Source: Cetobacterium sp. UBA6069 (GTDB lineage Bacteria > Fusobacteriota > Fusobacteriia > Fusobacteriales > Fusobacteriaceae). From it: a stretch of 5,999 nt of DNA. A program made the translations under genes and the position numbers. Position 1 is the stretch's first letter. Each line of letters opens with the position of its first letter. Under the pieces are notes generated by a model. It was given only the letters and a program-made list of their open reading frames with translations, ran no database searches and had not been told where the DNA came from. The stretch covers positions 14,379 through 20,377 of the forward strand of contig DIXX01000035.1 in assembly GCA_002428805.1 (NCBI GenBank), read 5' to 3'. This document shows, one piece after another, positions 5,272 through 5,999 of the stretch.

Positions 5272-5999
5272 ATGAAAAAATTATTAACAAATGATGAGTT
5301 TAATAGTGTACTATGTAACTTATCTAAGGAGTATGATATCTATGCTCCAGTTACACTTCCTTTTAAGGGAACTTTCTCTGATACTAATCTAGTTAAATAT
5401 GAAAAAATAACTACATTAGAAGAGATTAATTTAAAAGATAAGAGTTATTATTCAGCTAAAGAGATTTTACTACCTATCAGACAAACAATATTCTACTTTA
5501 ATGAAAATGAATTTAAAAAGCCAGAAGGAAGAACAAAAAAAGCTTTAGTGATATTAAGAAGCTGCGATCTACATGCAATCAATAGAGTAGACAACATCTA
5601 CTTAAACAATAAGTTCAGTGATGAATACTATGCTGATGCAAAGAAAATGGTAAAGTTTGCAGTAATGGGCTGCCCAGGACAAGGTTGGGATAGCTGCTTC
5701 TGTGCTTCTATGGGAACAAATAAGACTGAAGACTACAACTTAGGATTGACATTTAAAGATGGAGAGGTTTACACAGATGTTAAAGATGAAGAGTTATTAA
5801 ACTTCTTCGAATCTGGAAAAAATGAAGAGTTCGAGATGGAATTTGTTACAGAAAATGTAGAAAAAGTAACAGTTCCTGAAAACGTAGAGTTAAGTGAAAT
5901 TATTAACGACGAGATGTGGAGAGACTACGATAGATGTATAAAGTGTGGAAGATGTAACTTTGTATGCCCTACTTGTACTTGCTTTACAAGCCAAGATAT
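5272..5999 (+). CDS. asrA: Anaerobic sulfite reductase subunit A (3' part beyond window)
   Basis: AsrA is an iron-sulfur electron-transfer subunit of the AsrABC enzyme, which reduces sulfite to sulfide with NADH under anaerobic conditions. The ATG at 5272 follows GAGGTGA (5261-5267). The window contains 242 intact residues of a family about 340-350 long. Recognisable segments are ALVILRSCDLHAINRVD (91-107), GCPGQGWDSCFCASMGTN with cysteines 134, 142 and 144, and the start of the ferredoxin-like domain at 222-237. There C222, C225, C228 and C232 (C-x2-C-x2-C-x3-C-P) form one [4Fe-4S] site and are followed by C235-T-C237. The second cluster should lie past the right edge, with asrB (flavin subunit) and asrC (sirohaem subunit) probably downstream. 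Sequence motifs also relate it to hydrogenase/formate-lyase electron-transfer beta subunits, but the CPTCTCF segment favours AsrA. The upstream Crp-type palindrome suggests activator control. Confidence 0.92.
   Translation, partial: MKKLLTNDEFNSVLCNLSKEYDIYAPVTLPFKGTFSDTNLVKYEKITTLEEINLKDKSYYSAKEILLPIRQTIFYFNENEFKKPEGRTKKALVILRSCDLHAINRVDNIYLNNKFSDEYYADAKKMVKFAVMGCPGQGWDSCFCASMGTNKTEDYNLGLTFKDGEVYTDVKDEELLNFFESGKNEEFEMEFVTENVEKVTVPENVELSEIINDEMWRDYDRCIKCGRCNFVCPTCTCFTSQD

Overview
The window is an AT-rich stretch of bacterial chromosome with strong AGGAGG-type ribosome binding sites, AGA as the usual arginine codon and very short intergenic gaps. Gene content (BdhA-type iron alcohol dehydrogenase, Pdp-DeoC, two Crp/Fnr regulators, a YehS-type DUF1456 protein, anaerobic sulfite reductase) and base composition fit a strictly anaerobic fermenter. 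A member of the Fusobacteriaceae (Fusobacterium/Cetobacterium/Ilyobacter type) is my best guess, and a low-GC clostridium is the alternative. This placement rests on overall impression, not on a marker gene.

Layout. Positions 1-1789 (minus strand) hold a two-gene unit: a Crp/Fnr-type regulator without FNR cysteines or cAMP-pocket residues, followed 11 bases later by an iron-dependent alcohol/aldehyde dehydrogenase cut by the window edge. A divergent intergenic region of about 115 bases (1790-1903) contains a GC-richer dyad next to the regulator's ribosome binding site. Positions 1904-4592 (plus strand) form a deoxynucleoside-catabolic unit: pyrimidine-nucleoside phosphorylase, deoxyribose-phosphate aldolase (deoC), then a second Crp/Fnr regulator that begins one base after the deoC stop and has no ribosome binding site of its own. 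A separate promoter with a textbook extended -10 drives a monocistronic DUF1456 gene (4662-5141), which ends at a clear hairpin plus T-run. The window closes with the first two thirds of asrA (from 5272), presumably the start of an asrABC dissimilatory sulfite reductase operon running off the right edge.

How the genes may work together. Pdp releases deoxyribose-1-phosphate from pyrimidine deoxynucleosides. A phosphopentomutase, not in this window, would convert it to the 5-phosphate, and DeoC splits that to glyceraldehyde-3-phosphate and acetaldehyde. The divergent alcohol dehydrogenase belongs to a family that reduces aldehydes, so it could consume the acetaldehyde and reoxidise the NAD(P)H made from the triose; this link is inference.

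The most interesting signal is the hairpin between the DUF1456 gene and asrA. It contains a perfect TGTGA-N6-TCACA palindrome, the classical Crp operator. The second Crp/Fnr protein carries the R-E-x-x-x-R recognition-helix pattern that reads such sites, while the first one does not. I see no mobile element, tRNA, rRNA, CRISPR array or recognisable riboswitch. No gene-free stretch exceeds 300 bases.
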